Origin: Thauera sp. GDN1
Lineage (GTDB): Bacteria > Pseudomonadota > Gammaproteobacteria > Burkholderiales > Rhodocyclaceae
DNA length: 64,000 nucleotides
Direction: 5' to 3'
Assembly: GCF_029223545.1 (NCBI RefSeq)
Contig: NZ_CP097870.1
Location: 3,038,001 to 3,102,000, forward strand
Part shown: one piece after another, positions 1 to 8,972 of the stretch
Numbering within the stretch: the first letter of the stretch is position 1
Layout: each line of letters begins with the position of its first letter
Notes under the pieces: model-generated
Database searches by the model: none
The model's input: the letters and a program-made list of their open reading frames with translations, nothing else
What the model was told of the DNA's origin: nothing
Program-made: the position numbers and the translations under genes

Positions 1-185
1 CCTTCGGCATCCTGCTCGCCAGCCTCTTGATGGCGCTGCTCTACATCGGCGGCGAGCAGGCGCAGCAGTACCTGAACCTGCCCAGCGCGATCTCGATGGT
101 GTTCCAGGGCATGCTGCTGTTCTTCCTGCTGGGCTCGGACGTGTTCATCAACTACCGCCTGCGGCTGCGCCGCCGCGCGGCCTGA
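1..185 (+). CDS. ABC transporter permease, C-terminal fragment (BmpA/YufP-type importer)
   Basis: Only the last 60 codons are in the window; the reading frame begins at base 3 and stops with TGA at 183-185. The fragment holds two hydrophobic stretches and ends in an Arg-rich tail (RLRLRRRAA), as do inner-membrane permeases of the purine nucleoside/simple sugar family. The next permease starts 13 bases downstream, and paired permeases of unequal length are the rule in this family (YufP/YufQ, NupP/NupQ). The substrate is probably a nucleoside or purine, judging from the downstream purine genes; this is inference. The ATPase and binding protein genes would lie upstream, outside the window. Confidence 0.8.
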   Translation, partial: FGILLASLLMALLYIGGEQAQQYLNLPSAISMVFQGMLLFFLLGSDVFINYRLRLRRRAA

Positions 186-198
186 AGAAGGACGAGCG

Positions 199-1131
199 AT
201 GGACGCGAGCCTCTTCACCTCGATGCTGTTCGCCACCGTGGTGGCGGGCACGCCGCTGATCATCGTCGCCCTCGGCCTGCTGGTGAACGAGAAGGCCGGG
301 GTGCTCAACCTCGGCGCCGAGGGCATGATGGCGATGGGCGCGGTCGCCGCCTTCGCGGTCACCCATCACAGCGGCAACCCCTGGCTGGGCGTGCTCGCAG
401 GCATGGGCGCGGGCATGGCGATGGCGCTGCTGTTCGGCGTGCTCACGCTCACGCTGATGGCCAACCAGGTCGCCTCCGGACTCGCGCTGGCGATCTTCGG
501 CGTGGGCCTGGCGGCCTTCGTCGGCAAGCCCTACGAGGCGGTGGCGCTGCAGGCGGTGCCGCCGATCCGCATCCCCTTCATCGCCGACCTGCCGCTGATC
601 GGGGAGGCGCTCTACAACCAGCAGGCGCTGGTGTATTTCTCCTGGGCGCTGTTCTGGAGCCTGCTCTGGTTCCTGCACCGCAGCCGCGCCGGACTGGTGC
701 TGCGCGCGGTCGGCGAGGCCCCGTCCTCGGCGCACGCGATCGGCTATCCGGTGATCCGTATCCGCTACCTGGCGGTGCTGTTCGGCGGCGCCATGGCCGG
801 CATCGGCGGCGCCTTCCTGTCGGTGTTCTACACCCCGATGTGGGCCGAAGGCCTGGTCGCCGGGCGCGGCTGGATCGCGCTCGCGCTGGTGGTGTTCGCC
901 ACCTGGCGGCCGCTGCGGGTGATGGTCGGCGCCTACCTCTTCGGCGGCGTCATGATCACCCAGCTCTTCATCCAGGGTTCGGGCCTGCAGATCGACTTCC
1001 CCTCGCAGCTGCTGTCCTCCCTGCCCTACTGGGCGACCATCGTCGTGCTGGTGGCGATCTCGCGCAACGCCAACACGATCCGGCTCAACTCGCCGGTGTC
1101 GCTGGGCAAGCCCTACCGGCCGGACGCCTGA
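199..1131 (+). CDS. ABC transporter permease (YufQ/NupQ-like, nucleoside-type importer)
   Basis: A 310-residue integral membrane protein with about eight to nine hydrophobic segments. The N-terminal half contains the family stretch NEKAGVLNLGAEGMM (about residues 31-45), typical of the second permease of BmpA-dependent nucleoside importers. The ATG at 199 follows a weak purine-rich site (GAAGAAGGACGAG) and lies 13 bases after the preceding permease stop, so the two are translationally close and surely co-transcribed. In the cell it would form the heterodimeric membrane channel with the upstream permease. Uptake of purine nucleosides or a related heterocycle would fit the catabolic genes from 6.2 kb onward, but no substrate can be read from the sequence. 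A GGDEF/EAL gene follows after a 183-base gap. Confidence 0.85.
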   Translation: MDASLFTSMLFATVVAGTPLIIVALGLLVNEKAGVLNLGAEGMMAMGAVAAFAVTHHSGNPWLGVLAGMGAGMAMALLFGVLTLTLMANQVASGLALAIFGVGLAAFVGKPYEAVALQAVPPIRIPFIADLPLIGEALYNQQALVYFSWALFWSLLWFLHRSRAGLVLRAVGEAPSSAHAIGYPVIRIRYLAVLFGGAMAGIGGAFLSVFYTPMWAEGLVAGRGWIALALVVFATWRPLRVMVGAYLFGGVMITQLFIQGSGLQIDFPSQLLSSLPYWATIVVLVAISRNANTIRLNSPVSLGKPYRPDA

Positions 1132-1314
1132 GCCGCATGTCCGCCCCCGGCCGACCCGGGGCTGCGGCCTGCAGCCCGGCCGCTCGTGGGGTGCGCCGGA
1201 GGGTCGATCGTGCCGCCGGCGTGCTTTTTTCTACGCTGCGCGCCCACAGGCTGGATTAAGCTGGACGGACAGGCTGCACAGCCTGCACACGCTCAACCCG
1301 GCTCACGCCCGTCG

Positions 1315-3939
1315 ATGATCCTCGAACTGATCCAGACCGCAGCCCTGCTCCTGGCGCTCAGCCTGCTGCAGGGCCTGTGCATCCGTTTTCTCGCACTCAA
1401 GCCGCGGATCGCCGAGATCGCTTCGGGGGTGGTTTTCGGGTCCGTGTGCCTGGTCGGCATGATGATTCCGATCACCCTCGCCCCGGGGGTCATCGTTGAC
1501 GGGCGCTCCGTGCTGCTGTCGATGGCCGGGCTGTTCGGCGGCCCGCTTGCCGGGCTGATCGCCGGCGCGATCGCCGCCGCCTACCGGATCTCGCTCGGCG
1601 GTGACGGCATGCTGGTCGGCACCCTGGTGATCGCCGGCGCGGTTGCGCTCGGCCTGGCCTACCGTGCGGCATGGACGCGCGGCCGGCTGTCGCGGCAGCT
1701 GCTCCCCCTGTTCGTGTTCGGAGTCCTGACCCACGCCCTGTCCATCCTCATGATCGGGCTGGTTCCGTCACAGAGCGTGGCATCGGTGTATGCCGCGCTC
1801 GGCCTGCCCTACCTGCTGATCATGGGCACGGCGACCGCCCTGCTCGGCGCGCTGCTGCACGACCTCGACACCCGCCTGCACAACGAGCGCGCCCTGCGCC
1901 AGCGCGAGGCGCATCTGCGCGCCATCGCCGGTGCCGTGCCCGACATCCTGTTCGTCCTCGACGAGAACGGGCGTTATCTGGAAGCGATGACGCACGACGA
2001 GGGCCTGCTCTACCGCGAAACGGACAAGTTCCTGGGCCGGAATCTGCACGAGGTGCTACCGGGTCCGATCGCGGCCGAGCTGCTGGGCGCAATCCGCGAT
2101 GCCATCCGCTCGGGCAGGCCGATGGCCGTCGAATACGCGCTCGACACACCGAAAGGCCACTGCATCTTCGAGGGCCGCATCCAGGCCATCGAGGGCGAAG
2201 AGGCGCCGCGCACCGTCGTCGCGATCGTGCAGGACGTCACCCATCGCGCCACCCTGGAGCAGGAGCGGCGCATCGCGGCGATCGCCTTCGAGTCGCAGCA
2301 GGGCATGATGGTCACCGATGCCGACACCCGCATCCTGCGCGTCAACAAGGCCTTCACCGAGATCACCGGCTACCCCGCCGGCGAGGTGATCGGCAGGCCG
2401 GCCAGCATCCTGCACTCGGACCGCCACAGCCCCGCCTTCTATCGCGACCTGTGGGCGGAGGTGGAGCACGAGGATCTGTGGGAGGGCGAGATCTGGAAAC
2501 AGCGCCGCAACGGCGAGGTGTATCCGGAGCGCCTGTCCATCAGCGCGGTCCGTGACGACCATGGCGTCGTCACCCATTATGTCGGCTGCTTCACCGACAT
2601 CACGCGGACCAAGGAAAGCGAGGCGGAAATCCACGCCCTCGCCTTCTACGATCACCTGACCGCGCTCGCCAACCGGCGCCTGCTGACCGATCGCCTGCAC
2701 CAGGCGCTCGCACATGCCGACCGCGACGGCTGGCGCGGTGCGCTGATCTTCATCGACCTCGACGACTTCAAGAACATCAACGACCTGCTCGGCCACCAGG
2801 CCGGCGACGAGCTGCTGACCCTGGCGGCGGCGCGGCTGCGCGCCGCGGTGCGCGAAACGGACACCGTCGCCCGCTTCGGTGGCGACGAGTTCGTGGTCCT
2901 GATCGAACAGCTGCCGGCGGACGAGATCGCCGCCGCGGCCGCGGCGGAACACCTCGCCGAGACGCTGCGCGCGAAGATGGGCGAGCCCTATCCGATCGGC
3001 AACCAGCGCTACGTGTGCACGGCCAGCATCGGCATCGCGATGTTCCGCGACCGTGCGCAGACCGTCGAGGCGCTGATGCGCAGCGCCGACCTGTCGATGT
3101 ACGAATCGAAACGCCAGGGCAAGAACCAGATCCGCTTCTTCGACCCGGTGATGCAGCGCACCGTCTCCGAACGGCTGCAGCTCGAGGCGGACCTGCGCGC
3201 AGCCATGCCCCTGGATCAGTTCGAACTGAACTACCAGGCGCAGTGCGACGGCGAGGGCCGGGTCACCGGCGTCGAGGCGCTCGCGAGCTGGCGCCATCCC
3301 GAGCGCGGCCTGGTGCCGCGGGACCTGTTCATCCCGGCTGTGGAACGCTGCGGCTTCATGCCGGCGCTCGGGCGCCTGCTGCTGGAAAAGGCCTGCATCC
3401 AGCTCGCGCGGTGGGCGGGCGACGCCCGCTTCGGCGAACTGCGCCTGTCGCTCAACGTCAGCGCGACGCAGATCTACGCGCCGAACTTCGTCGCCGACAC
3501 CCGCGCCCTGCTCGAGCACACCGGATGCCCGCCCGACCGCCTCGTCTTCGAGCTGACGGAGTCGATGCTGCTCACCGACATGGAACATGCGATCGAGACC
3601 ATGCACGCGCTGCGTGCGCTGGACATCCGCTTCTCGATCGACGATTTCGGCACCGGCTACTCCTCGCTCGCCTACCTGCAGCGGCTACCGCTGGACGAGC
3701 TGAAGATCGACCGCTCCTTCGTCCGCGACCTGCCGGCCAACCCGAACAGCCTGGCGATCATCCGGACCATCGTCGCCCTCGCTCACGCACTCGGCCTGCG
3801 CGTCATCGCCGAAGGCGTGGAGAACGCCGCGCAGTTCGAGGTCCTGCTCCGCAACGGTTGCAGCGGATTCCAGGGCTTCCTGTTCCATCACCCGGCCACG
3901 ATCGAGGACTTCGAGGCGCGGCCACCGGATCGCGCATGA
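1315..3939 (+). CDS. Membrane-bound PAS-PAS-GGDEF-EAL cyclic-di-GMP signalling protein
   Basis: An 874-residue protein from the ATG at 1315. Residues 1-180 form a multi-pass membrane domain of the 5TM/LYT type. Two PAS domains follow (about 205-325 and 335-450), then a GGDEF domain with an intact GGDEF at residues 522-526 preceded by an RETD inhibitory site at the standard five-residue spacing, then an EAL domain (EAL at 654-656, with ELTES, DDFGTGYSSL, KIDRSF and EGVE). Both catalytic sites look competent, so it could make and degrade cyclic-di-GMP. The reading frame is open back to an ATG at 1186, but that extension is not membrane- or domain-like, so I prefer 1315, although it lacks a clear ribosome binding site. 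The ligand sensed is unknown. Confidence 0.88.
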   Translation: MILELIQTAALLLALSLLQGLCIRFLALKPRIAEIASGVVFGSVCLVGMMIPITLAPGVIVDGRSVLLSMAGLFGGPLAGLIAGAIAAAYRISLGGDGMLVGTLVIAGAVALGLAYRAAWTRGRLSRQLLPLFVFGVLTHALSILMIGLVPSQSVASVYAALGLPYLLIMGTATALLGALLHDLDTRLHNERALRQREAHLRAIAGAVPDILFVLDENGRYLEAMTHDEGLLYRETDKFLGRNLHEVLPGPIAAELLGAIRDAIRSGRPMAVEYALDTPKGHCIFEGRIQAIEGEEAPRTVVAIVQDVTHRATLEQERRIAAIAFESQQGMMVTDADTRILRVNKAFTEITGYPAGEVIGRPASILHSDRHSPAFYRDLWAEVEHEDLWEGEIWKQRRNGEVYPERLSISAVRDDHGVVTHYVGCFTDITRTKESEAEIHALAFYDHLTALANRRLLTDRLHQALAHADRDGWRGALIFIDLDDFKNINDLLGHQAGDELLTLAAARLRAAVRETDTVARFGGDEFVVLIEQLPADEIAAAAAAEHLAETLRAKMGEPYPIGNQRYVCTASIGIAMFRDRAQTVEALMRSADLSMYESKRQGKNQIRFFDPVMQRTVSERLQLEADLRAAMPLDQFELNYQAQCDGEGRVTGVEALASWRHPERGLVPRDLFIPAVERCGFMPALGRLLLEKACIQLARWAGDARFGELRLSLNVSATQIYAPNFVADTRALLEHTGCPPDRLVFELTESMLLTDMEHAIETMHALRALDIRFSIDDFGTGYSSLAYLQRLPLDELKIDRSFVRDLPANPNSLAIIRTIVALAHALGLRVIAEGVENAAQFEVLLRNGCSGFQGFLFHHPATIEDFEARPPDRA

Positions 3940-4003
3940 GGCCGCGCGGGGCGCCGTCATCGAGGCGCCCGCGGCAGGGCCTGCCGTGCGCTGCGGCCGG
4001 CGC

Positions 4004-4624
4004 TCACACCTTCGCGCTCGGCCGCTCCGCGATGCGGTCGCGCCAGGTCTGCAGGTGGGCCATGCCTTCCGCACCCGGCCTGAACTTCATCAGCCCGCGC
4101 GCGAACTCGATCGCGCAGAAGGCGGTGATGTCGGCGATGGTGAAGCGCTCGCCGGCGACGAAGGGCCGGCTGGCGAGCTCGCCGTCCAGCCAGCGCGCAA
4201 CCTCGCGCATCTTCTCGCCCTGCGAACGGCCGAAGTCGGGGAACTGCGGCTGCTCGAGCGGCGCCAGGCCGGGGTGGGTGTGGCGGATGCAGTTGGCGAT
4301 GGTGCCGAACAGGTAGAGCTCCATGCGGCGGTCGGTCATCTCGACGAAGGCGCGCTCCTCGAAGCTCTCGCCCATCAGGTTGGGCTCGGGGTGGAGGCCT
4401 TCGAGGTAGCTGCAGATCGCGCGCGTCTCGCCGAGGTAGCGGCCGTCGTCGAGCTCGAGCACCGGCACCTTGGCGAGCGGACTCTTGGCGCGGTAGTTGG
4501 AGCTGCGGTGCTCGTCCTTGCCGATCTCGACCACCACCTCCTCGATGCCGGCGATGCCCTTCTCGGCGATGAACATCTGCACGCGGCGCGGATTGGGCGC
4601 GCGCGGTGAAACGTAGAGCTTCAT
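4004..4624 (-). CDS. Glutathione S-transferase family protein
   Basis: A 206-residue cytosolic protein with an N-terminal thioredoxin-like domain (residues 1-80, beginning MKLYVSPRAPNPRR, with the cis-Pro region KSPLAKVPVLE and the glutathione-contacting ETRAI) and an all-helical C-terminal domain containing the folding motif FTIADIT. The ATG at 4624 is preceded by a good site (GAGGAG, about six bases upstream). It lies 57 bases downstream of another transferase on the same strand and probably shares its transcript. The substrate is unknown. The 3' end faces the GGDEF/EAL gene with 64 bases between them. Confidence 0.9.
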   Translation of the reverse strand: MKLYVSPRAPNPRRVQMFIAEKGIAGIEEVVVEIGKDEHRSSNYRAKSPLAKVPVLELDDGRYLGETRAICSYLEGLHPEPNLMGESFEERAFVEMTDRRMELYLFGTIANCIRHTHPGLAPLEQPQFPDFGRSQGEKMREVARWLDGELASRPFVAGERFTIADITAFCAIEFARGLMKFRPGAEGMAHLQTWRDRIAERPSAKV

Positions 4625-4680
4625 GAAGTCTCCTCAAGTGTCATGAATCGGCAAGGCCCTGCAAGGGCCGCCCCCGGGTC

Positions 4681-5391
4681 TCAAACCCCGCCGCTGCGCG
4701 ACTGCCCGGTCTCGACCATGCTGCGCACCTTCGCCGAGAAGGCCTGCGCCTGCTCCGCGGAGTCGCCGTCGCGGTCGAAGCTCGACGGCGGCATCTCGAT
4801 GCCGCGCTGCACCGCGGGGCGGGCGCGGATCTGGTCGCGCCAGCGCTTCAGGTTGGGCAGGTCGTCGATCGCCACCCCCGACCAGTTGTGGGTGCGCACC
4901 CAAGCCCAGTTGGCGATGTCGGCGATCGAGTAGTCGCCGGCGAGGTACTCGTTCTTCGCCAGATGGCCGTCGAGCACGCGGAACAGCCGCCTGACCTCGC
5001 CCTGGTAGCGGTCGATCGCGGGCTGGATCTTCTCCGGGAAGTAGCGGTAGAAAACGTTGGCCTGGCCCATCATCGGGCCGATGCCGCCCATCTGGAACAT
5101 CAGCCACTGCAGCACGCGCGAGCGCCCCTTGGGGTCCTGCGGCATCAGGCGGCCGGTCTTCTCGGCGAGGTAGATCAGGATCGCGCCCGACTCGAACACC
5201 GCGAAGTCGCCCTCGTCGTGATCGACGATCGCCGGGATGCGGCCGTTGGGGTTGATGGCGAGAAACCAGGGCTCCTTCTGCTCGTTGGCCGACAGGTCGA
5301 GCACGCGCAGCGAGTAGGGCAGGCCGAGCTCCTCGAGGGCGATCGAGATCTTGTGCCCGTTGGGCGTGGCGGCGGTGTATAGGTCGATCAT
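4681..5391 (-). CDS. Nu-class glutathione transferase / disulfide oxidoreductase (YfcG-like)
   Basis: A 236-residue protein beginning [15 protein letters not shown]. This matches the N-terminus of Escherichia coli YfcG, including the TPNG active-site segment, the later [15 protein letters not shown] block and GPMMGQ, so a disulfide-bond reductase type transferase is likely. Two in-frame ATGs sit at 5397 and 5391. The AAGGAG site is only one to two bases before the first but seven before the second, so 5391 is chosen. The frame stays open to 5553 without domain content. Upstream, a 273-base AT-richer gap separates it from the stress-protein gene and contains ATAAGGGCTATCG at 5506-5518, which recurs upstream of the EamA gene at 38 kb. 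Confidence 0.88.
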   Translation of the reverse strand: MIDLYTAATPNGHKISIALEELGLPYSLRVLDLSANEQKEPWFLAINPNGRIPAIVDHDEGDFAVFESGAILIYLAEKTGRLMPQDPKGRSRVLQWLMFQMGGIGPMMGQANVFYRYFPEKIQPAIDRYQGEVRRLFRVLDGHLAKNEYLAGDYSIADIANWAWVRTHNWSGVAIDDLPNLKRWRDQIRARPAVQRGIEMPPSSFDRDGDSAEQAQAFSAKVRSMVETGQSRSGGV

Positions 5392-5664
5392 CGGCATTCT
5401 CCTTGGATTCGGGCAGGCCGGCGAGGCGGCGGACGGGCCATGATCGGTGCGTGCGCTCGCTGGCGCAAGCCGGCTGCGTCCGGGGTGGAATATCATCGTT
5501 TTCGTATAAGGGCTATCGACCGGCGGGCGCTGCGAAGCGTCTCCCAAGCCCACTAAACTTCATCGCAGAGGCCTGCGCAGCGTCGCCGGCCCGAACGGCA
5601 AGAACATTCACCGCCCGCCGCCGCGCGCACGGGCGGACCACGCCACCGACACCGGGAGATCCCC

Positions 5665-6138
5665 ATGAGCTACGAAATCCGCTCCATCCTGTACGCCTCC
5701 GACCTGACGCCGCGCTCGCCCGCCGTGTTCCGCCACGCCGTCGGCCTGGCGATGAAGTTCAACGCCCGGCTGCACGCGGTCACGGTCACGCTGCCTTCGA
5801 GCAGCCTGCCCTACGAGGAGTTCATCAGCGAGGAGAAGATGGACGAGATCAAGCTCGCCGGGCACAAGAAGGCCGAGGCCCTGCTGCGCCACCGCATCGA
5901 CGTCTTCGCCGAGGCCAACCCCGACCTCGACGTCAAGAGCGTGCTCGCCAGCGTGCGCGCGCTCGAAGGCGACGCATCGCGCCGCATCCTCGACGTGGCC
6001 AAGCACGTGCTCGCCGACGTGATCGTCATGGGCTCGCGCGGCCACAGCACGATCGGCGAACTGCTGCTCGGCTCGGTGGCGCACAAGGTCACGATGAAGG
6101 CCGACATCCCGGTGATGCTGGTGCCGATCGACCGCTGA
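5665..6138 (+). CDS. Universal stress protein (UspA family)
   Basis: A 157-residue single-domain Usp protein (the family is usually 140-160). It has the N-terminal strand IRSILYASDLTPRS and the C-terminal nucleotide-binding pattern G-S-R-G-H followed by G-E-L-L-L-G-S (about residues 127-142), so it probably binds ATP. GGGAG lies six bases before the ATG. It is the last plus-strand gene before a convergent LysR gene, with a palindromic element between them. It is only distantly similar to the second Usp at 62.8 kb. The role in stress is inferred from the family. Confidence 0.9.
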   Translation: MSYEIRSILYASDLTPRSPAVFRHAVGLAMKFNARLHAVTVTLPSSSLPYEEFISEEKMDEIKLAGHKKAEALLRHRIDVFAEANPDLDVKSVLASVRALEGDASRRILDVAKHVLADVIVMGSRGHSTIGELLLGSVAHKVTMKADIPVMLVPIDR

Positions 6139-6148
6139 ACGACCGCCA

Positions 6149-6204
6149 ATCGCGGCTTCCGCCCCCACCCCGGACGCTCCCGTGGGAGCGGCGGAAGCCG
6201 CGAT
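6149..6204. repeat. REP-like palindromic element, copy 1
   Basis: Two inverted arms, ATCGCGGCTTCCGCC at 6149-6163 and its exact complement at 6190-6204, with GTGGGAGC attached to the right arm. It sits in the 77 bases between the convergent stress-protein and LysR genes. Related palindromes occur at 16062-16134 and 52584-52659, each just after a gene end, so this is a dispersed element and not a unique terminator. It could still end transcription from both sides or protect mRNA 3' ends. Confidence 0.8.
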
Positions 6205-6215
6205 CCATCGCCCCC

Positions 6216-7154
6216 TCACCCCGCCGGCGGCACGATGCGCCGCCCGCAGTCCGACAGCAGCCGGCGCAGCCAGCGGTGCCCCGCCGAGTGGTGGTTGCGC
6301 TCGTGCCAGAGCTGGTAGAAGCGCATCGGCGGGAAGGCGATCGGCGAGGGCACGATCGCCAGCGGCAGCAGGTTGGCGTAGAACTGCGCGAAGTGGCGGG
6401 TGGTGGTGTACACTAGGTCGGTACCCTGCAGCAGATAGGGCGCGGCGGTGAAGGACTGCACCACCACGCGCTCGTCGCGGTTGATGCGCATCGACGCCAG
6501 CACGCCGTCGATGACGCCGCGCTGGCTGATCGAATACGGCATCGGCACCACGTGCGCGGCGCGCATGTAGTCCTCGGTCGTCATCCCCTTCCTCGCGCAC
6601 GGGTGGCTGGCCGCGACCAGGCACACGATCTCGTCCTCGAGCAGCATCGACAGGTGCATGCGGTGCGGCGGCTCGGGCCAGTTGCCGATCACCACGTCCA
6701 GATCCCCCTCGGCGAGCGAGCGCTCGAAATCGAAGTTGGGCCCCAGCGCATGCAGCGTCAGGCGCGCGCCCGGCGCCTCGCGGCGGAAACGCTCGGCGAC
6801 GCCGGCGACGAAGACCGGCGCCAGATAGTCGGGCGAGCCGACGCGGAACTCCTGGCGCGTGCTGTGCGGTTCGAAGGTCTCGGGCGCATCGATCATGCGG
6901 TCGATCTCGGCGAGCGCGCCCTTGGCGTGCGACATCAGCGCCAGCGCGCGCTCGGTCGGCACCATGCCGCCCTTCTCCCGCACCAGCAATGGATCGCCGA
7001 GGATCTCGCGCAGGCGCTTCAAGGCGGCGCTCACCGCCGGCTGCGACTGGTTCATGCGCAACGCGGTACGCGATACGCTGCGCTCGGTGATCAGCAGCAC
7101 GAAGATGCGCAGCAGATAGGTGTCGAGCGGGTCGTCGCTGCGGCGCAGGCTCAT
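6216..7154 (-). CDS. LysR-type transcriptional regulator, divergent from the urate operon
   Basis: A 312-residue regulator. The winged helix-turn-helix is at about residues 12-70 (SVSRTALRMNQSQPAVSAALKRLREILG), followed by a periplasmic-binding-like effector domain. GAGGAG lies seven bases before the ATG at 7154. It is transcribed away from uraH with 178 bases between the starts, the classical LysR arrangement, so it probably controls uraH-puuD-uraD-puuE-alc-allA and itself. A natural effector would be urate or an ureide; that is inference. The shared intergenic DNA carries the dyad at 7230-7256. Confidence 0.9.
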   Translation of the reverse strand: MSLRRSDDPLDTYLLRIFVLLITERSVSRTALRMNQSQPAVSAALKRLREILGDPLLVREKGGMVPTERALALMSHAKGALAEIDRMIDAPETFEPHSTRQEFRVGSPDYLAPVFVAGVAERFRREAPGARLTLHALGPNFDFERSLAEGDLDVVIGNWPEPPHRMHLSMLLEDEIVCLVAASHPCARKGMTTEDYMRAAHVVPMPYSISQRGVIDGVLASMRINRDERVVVQSFTAAPYLLQGTDLVYTTTRHFAQFYANLLPLAIVPSPIAFPPMRFYQLWHERNHHSAGHRWLRRLLSDCGRRIVPPAG

Positions 7155-7229
7155 GATGGGTCTCCTCGTGTCGTCATTGTCGTTCTGCGCCCGGGGAGTA
7201 TGCCGCCCGTCCGAGATAGATACGCGAGA

Positions 7230-7256
7230 GCATATATCACTTATAAAAACATATGC
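7230..7256. promoter_or_regulatory. Candidate LysR operator between lysR and uraH
   Basis: A perfect six-base dyad, GCATAT at 7230-7235 and ATATGC at 7251-7256, lies in an AT-rich island of the divergent promoter region, 76 bases before the LysR start and about 77 before uraH. Long, AT-rich imperfect dyads in divergent promoters are typical LysR binding sites. No promoter hexamers are clear enough to call. Confidence 0.45.
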
Positions 7257-7332
7257 GATCCGTTAACACGGTAGCGACTTACACTGCGCCTCACACGATC
7301 CCCACATCCGCAGCACACCAGGAGACAACAGC

Positions 7333-7683
7333 ATGGGACGCCTGACCACCCACGTACTCGACACCGCCCACGGCAAGCCCGGCGTCGGCATCGCAGTGAC
7401 CGTCTATCGCCTCGACGGCGAGCGCCGCGAGGTCGCGCGCACGGTCACCAACCACGACGGCCGCTGCGATGCGCCGCTGCTCGAGGGCGCCGCACTCGAG
7501 GCCGGCAAGTACGAGATCGTGTTCGCCGCCGGCGACTACTTCCGCGCGCTCGGCCTGGACCTGCCCGAGCCGCCTTTCGTGGACGAGGTCGCGCTGCGCT
7601 TCGGCATCGCCAACGTCGACCAGCACTACCACGTGCCGCTGCTGGTGTCGCCGTGGAGCTACTCCACCTACCGCGGCAGCTGA
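7333..7683 (+). CDS. uraH: 5-hydroxyisourate hydrolase
   Basis: A 116-residue transthyretin-related hydrolase that opens 5-hydroxyisourate, the product of urate oxidation, to OHCU. The family residues are present: His7 in the N-terminal THVLDTAHGKPG, Arg44 in DGRCDAP, His98/His100 in HYHVPLL, and the diagnostic C-terminal YRGS. The ATG follows CAGGAGACAACAGC. It is the first gene of the urate operon and precedes puuD by 49 bases. There is no signal peptide, so it is cytoplasmic. Confidence 0.97.
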   Translation: MGRLTTHVLDTAHGKPGVGIAVTVYRLDGERREVARTVTNHDGRCDAPLLEGAALEAGKYEIVFAAGDYFRALGLDLPEPPFVDEVALRFGIANVDQHYHVPLLVSPWSYSTYRGS

Positions 7684-7732
7684 GCCCCGCTTCCACCTCC
7701 ACGCCAAACAGAACCGATAAAGAGAACAGATC

Positions 7733-8926
7733 ATGGAAGCCTATCTGCTCGACTGGGCCAACCTGCTGGTCCGCTGGCTGCACCTGATCGCGGGCATCGC
7801 CTGGATCGGGGCGTCCTTCTACTTCGTGATGCTGGACAACTCGCTCAAGCCCCCGAAGAACCCGAACGATGCGAAGCGCGGCGTGTTCGGCGAGCTGTGG
7901 GCGGTGCATGGCGGCGGCTTCTACCACAGCCAGAAGTACCTCACCGGCCCCAAGGGCGAGCCGCTGACCCAGGACCTGCACTGGTCGAAGTGGGAGGCCT
8001 ACACCACCTGGCTGTCGGGCATGGGCATGCTGGCCATCGTGTACTGGATCGGCGCCTCGAGCTACCTGATCGACAGCAGCGTGATGGCGCTGTCGCAGGC
8101 GGCAGCCATCGGCATCTCGATCGCCTTCCTCGTCGCCGGCTGGGTGTTCTACGACCTCCTGTGCCGCAACATGGTGGGCAAGGACGGCCTGCTCGCGGCG
8201 ATCGTGTTCGTGTTCGTGATGGTCGCGAACTACGTGCTGCACCAGGTGTTCTCGGCCCGCGGCGCCTACATCCATGTCGGTGCGATGCTCGGCACGATGA
8301 TGGCGGCCAACGTGTTCTTCCACATCATGCCGGGGCAGCGCCGGATGGTGGCGCAGATCCACGCCGGCGAGAAGGTCGATCCGCGGCCCGGCATCATCGG
8401 CAAGCAGCGCTCGGTGCACAACACCTACTTCACGCTGCCGGTGCTGTTCATCATGATCAGCAACCACTACCCGATGACCTATGCCAACGCCAACGGCTGG
8501 CTGGTGCTGGGCGTGCTGATGGTGGCCGGCGTGCTGATCCGCCAGTTCTTCGTGCTGCGCCACCGCGGCCAGGTGAAGTGGTGGCTGCCGGCGGCCGGCG
8601 TGGCGCTGATCGCGCTGCTGATGGTGCTGATGGCGCCGAAGCAGGTCGACGCCAGCGGCGACAAGGTCAGCTTCGCCACCGTCAGGTCGATCATGGCGCA
8701 GCGCTGCATCACCTGCCACGCCGAGAAGCCCACCCACGAGGGCTTCGCCCAGGCCCCCAAGGGCGTGATGCTGCAGACCCCCGAGCAGATCGCCGCCAAC
8801 GCGGTGATGAGCGCGCAGACCGTGGCCAGCGGCTACATGCCGCTCGGCAACCTCACCGGCATCACCGAAGAAGAGCGCGAAAAGATCGCGATCTGGTTCG
8901 CCCAGGGCGCCCGTACGGCGGACTGA
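7733..8926 (+). CDS. puuD: Membrane-bound urate oxidase with cytochrome c domain (PuuD type)
   Basis: A 397-residue protein. About 300 residues with eight or nine transmembrane helices (beginning LLVRWLHLIAGIAWIGASFYF) are followed by a C-terminal cytochrome c domain with heme motif CITCH at 325-329 and a likely axial Met369 in SGYMPLGN. This is the PuuD architecture: urate is oxidised to 5-hydroxyisourate with electrons passed to a cytochrome, unlike the oxygen-dependent soluble uricase. It explains the absence of a soluble uricase gene here. The gene lies between uraH and uraD, which handle its unstable product. Direct coupling to the respiratory chain is inferred. Confidence 0.95.
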   Translation: MEAYLLDWANLLVRWLHLIAGIAWIGASFYFVMLDNSLKPPKNPNDAKRGVFGELWAVHGGGFYHSQKYLTGPKGEPLTQDLHWSKWEAYTTWLSGMGMLAIVYWIGASSYLIDSSVMALSQAAAIGISIAFLVAGWVFYDLLCRNMVGKDGLLAAIVFVFVMVANYVLHQVFSARGAYIHVGAMLGTMMAANVFFHIMPGQRRMVAQIHAGEKVDPRPGIIGKQRSVHNTYFTLPVLFIMISNHYPMTYANANGWLVLGVLMVAGVLIRQFFVLRHRGQVKWWLPAAGVALIALLMVLMAPKQVDASGDKVSFATVRSIMAQRCITCHAEKPTHEGFAQAPKGVMLQTPEQIAANAVMSAQTVASGYMPLGNLTGITEEEREKIAIWFAQGARTAD

Positions 8927-8972
8927 AAGCGCCGACCGGGCACCACGCCAAGGACAACAGGAAGAGACAGCC

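Noticed and set aside
1186..1314. N-terminal extension of the GGDEF/EAL protein
   Set aside because: The extra 43 residues have no membrane or domain character and begin in the gap after the ABC permease.
2056..3606. A 516-residue minus-strand open frame opposite the GGDEF/EAL gene
   Set aside because: Same cause: a shadow of the real gene with no domain of its own.
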